From Allgaiera indica (GTDB lineage: Bacteria > Pseudomonadota > Alphaproteobacteria > Rhodobacterales > Rhodobacteraceae), in the NCBI RefSeq assembly GCF_900106675.1, contig NZ_FNOB01000004.1, positions 62,001 through 126,000 of the forward strand: DNA of 64,000 bases. Direction: 5' to 3'. The position numbers and the translations under genes were made by a program. This document shows positions 63,404 through 64,000 of the stretch, one piece after another (the stretch's first letter is position 1; the number at the start of each line of letters is the position of its first letter). The notes under the pieces are model-generated. The model saw only the letters and a program-made list of their open reading frames with translations, was not told where the DNA came from and searched no databases.

Positions 63404-64000
63404 ATGAGTGACAAGAAACCCGAACGCAGGGGCCTTGGCCGCGGCCTATCCGCGCTGATGGCAGATGTCGCGCCGGCTGCCGCGGATTCGGCCACCGGCG
63501 AACCGCGGCCGCGCCGCCCCGACCTGACCGTCCCCGTCGAGCGGATTCGGCCCAATCCGGACCAGCCGCGCCGCGATTTTGACCGCGATGCCCTGGAAGA
63601 ACTTGCCGAATCGATCCGCGCAAAGGGCGTTATTCAGCCGCTCATCGTCCGCCCCGATCCCGGCAGTGCGGGCAATTACGAGATCGTCGCCGGCGAACGT
63701 CGCTGGCGGGCGGCGCAGATCGCGCAGCTGCATGAAGTTCCGGTACTGGTGCGCGATTTCAGCGATACCGAAGTTCTGGAAGTCGCGATCATCGAAAACA
63801 TCCAGCGCGCCGACCTGAATCCGGTGGAAGAGGCGATGGCTTATCGTCAGCTGATGGACCGCTTCGGCCACACCCAGGAAAAGCTGGCCGAGGGCCTGTC
63901 GAAAAGCCGCAGTCATATCGCCAATATCATGCGGCTTCTGCAGCTGCCGGATGGCGTGTTGACTTATCTGCGGGAAGGCAAGCTGACCGCGGGCCACGCC
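63404..64000 (+). CDS. parB: Chromosome partitioning protein ParB (5' part, cut by window end)
   Basis: 199 codons are in the window, and no stop is reached. GRGLSALM near the N-terminus, the CTPase/nuclease-like core VPVERIRPNPDQPR and VAGERRWRAAQIAQL, then IENIQRADLNPVEEAMAY and the helix-turn-helix TQEKLAEGLSKSRSHIANIM are intact. ParB binds the two parS sites upstream. The missing part should hold the dimerisation domain. Confidence 0.97.
   Translation, partial: MSDKKPERRGLGRGLSALMADVAPAAADSATGEPRPRRPDLTVPVERIRPNPDQPRRDFDRDALEELAESIRAKGVIQPLIVRPDPGSAGNYEIVAGERRWRAAQIAQLHEVPVLVRDFSDTEVLEVAIIENIQRADLNPVEEAMAYRQLMDRFGHTQEKLAEGLSKSRSHIANIMRLLQLPDGVLTYLREGKLTAGHA

Overview
The window is GC-rich, densely coding, core-chromosome DNA from an alphaproteobacterium, almost certainly order Rhodobacterales (Rhodobacter/Paracoccus/Rhodovulum-type relatives). 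Three things point there: the regB / senC-regA-hvrA redox-regulator cluster with ahcY alongside, a divL-like PAS gene in front of tsaE-amgK-murU, and the gene order mnmE-mnmG-rsmG-parA-parB close to a putative chromosome origin. I see no prophage, insertion sequence, plasmid module, CRISPR array or recognisable defence island. I call 67 protein genes, one tRNA and a set of regulatory sites. Start codons were chosen from ribosome-binding sites, overlaps and family length, so several differ from the longest open frame.

Layout. 0-9 kb: a LysR regulator, a four-gene reverse-strand operon (molybdopterin-binding protein, acetyltransferase, peroxidase-like protein, OmpA-like protein), sfsA, map, a drug/metabolite transporter with mnmD, and a divergent FAD oxidoreductase that may be the other half of MnmC. 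8.6-15.6 kb: marR, nitrilase-family amidohydrolase, grxC, comF, a methyltransferase, hemH, a tiny exported protein, an L,D-transpeptidase-like lipoprotein and an RNA methyltransferase. 15.5-23 kb: ABC exporter, CCA-adding enzyme, CoA pyrophosphatase, hslO, a Nudix hydrolase, a kinase/P-loop fusion and tRNA-Thr(CGU). 23-29.5 kb: hemY, a bacterial Mic60/mitofilin-like gene and hemD on one strand, with tsaD-gpsA-yciI-EVE diverging. 29.6-36.4 kb: lumazine synthase behind an FMN riboswitch, a DUF2853 protein, ahcY, an HD-domain protein, and hvrA-regA-senC diverging from regB.

36.5-47 kb: one rightward series of tightly packed or overlapping genes, divL-like, tsaE, amgK, murU, addB and addA, followed by trxA. 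A perfect TTAA-N7-TTAA CtrA box lies 54 bp before the divL-like gene. 47-56.4 kb: hslVU, a lipoprotein hydrolase, Smr-mltA-Tim44-like (reverse), fxsA and secB (forward), and dnaQ-coaE-aroE-maf (reverse, each overlapping the next). 56.4-56.9 kb: an AT-rich gap with DnaA boxes, my candidate for oriC. 56.9-64 kb: hemJ, rho, mnmE, mnmG, rsmG, parA and the 5' part of parB, with two perfect parS sites at 60,105 and 62,007.

The right end is therefore the replication and segregation pole of the chromosome, flanked by housekeeping genes. Four haem-pathway genes (hemH, hemY, hemD, hemJ) are scattered through the window. The most interesting points are the putative origin with coding-embedded parS sites, the kinase-less DivL-like protein behind a CtrA box, the Mic60-like gene inside a haem locus, and the FMN riboswitch on a lone type II lumazine synthase. 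These are mostly variations on known alphaproteobacterial themes; I did not find a clearly novel multi-gene system.
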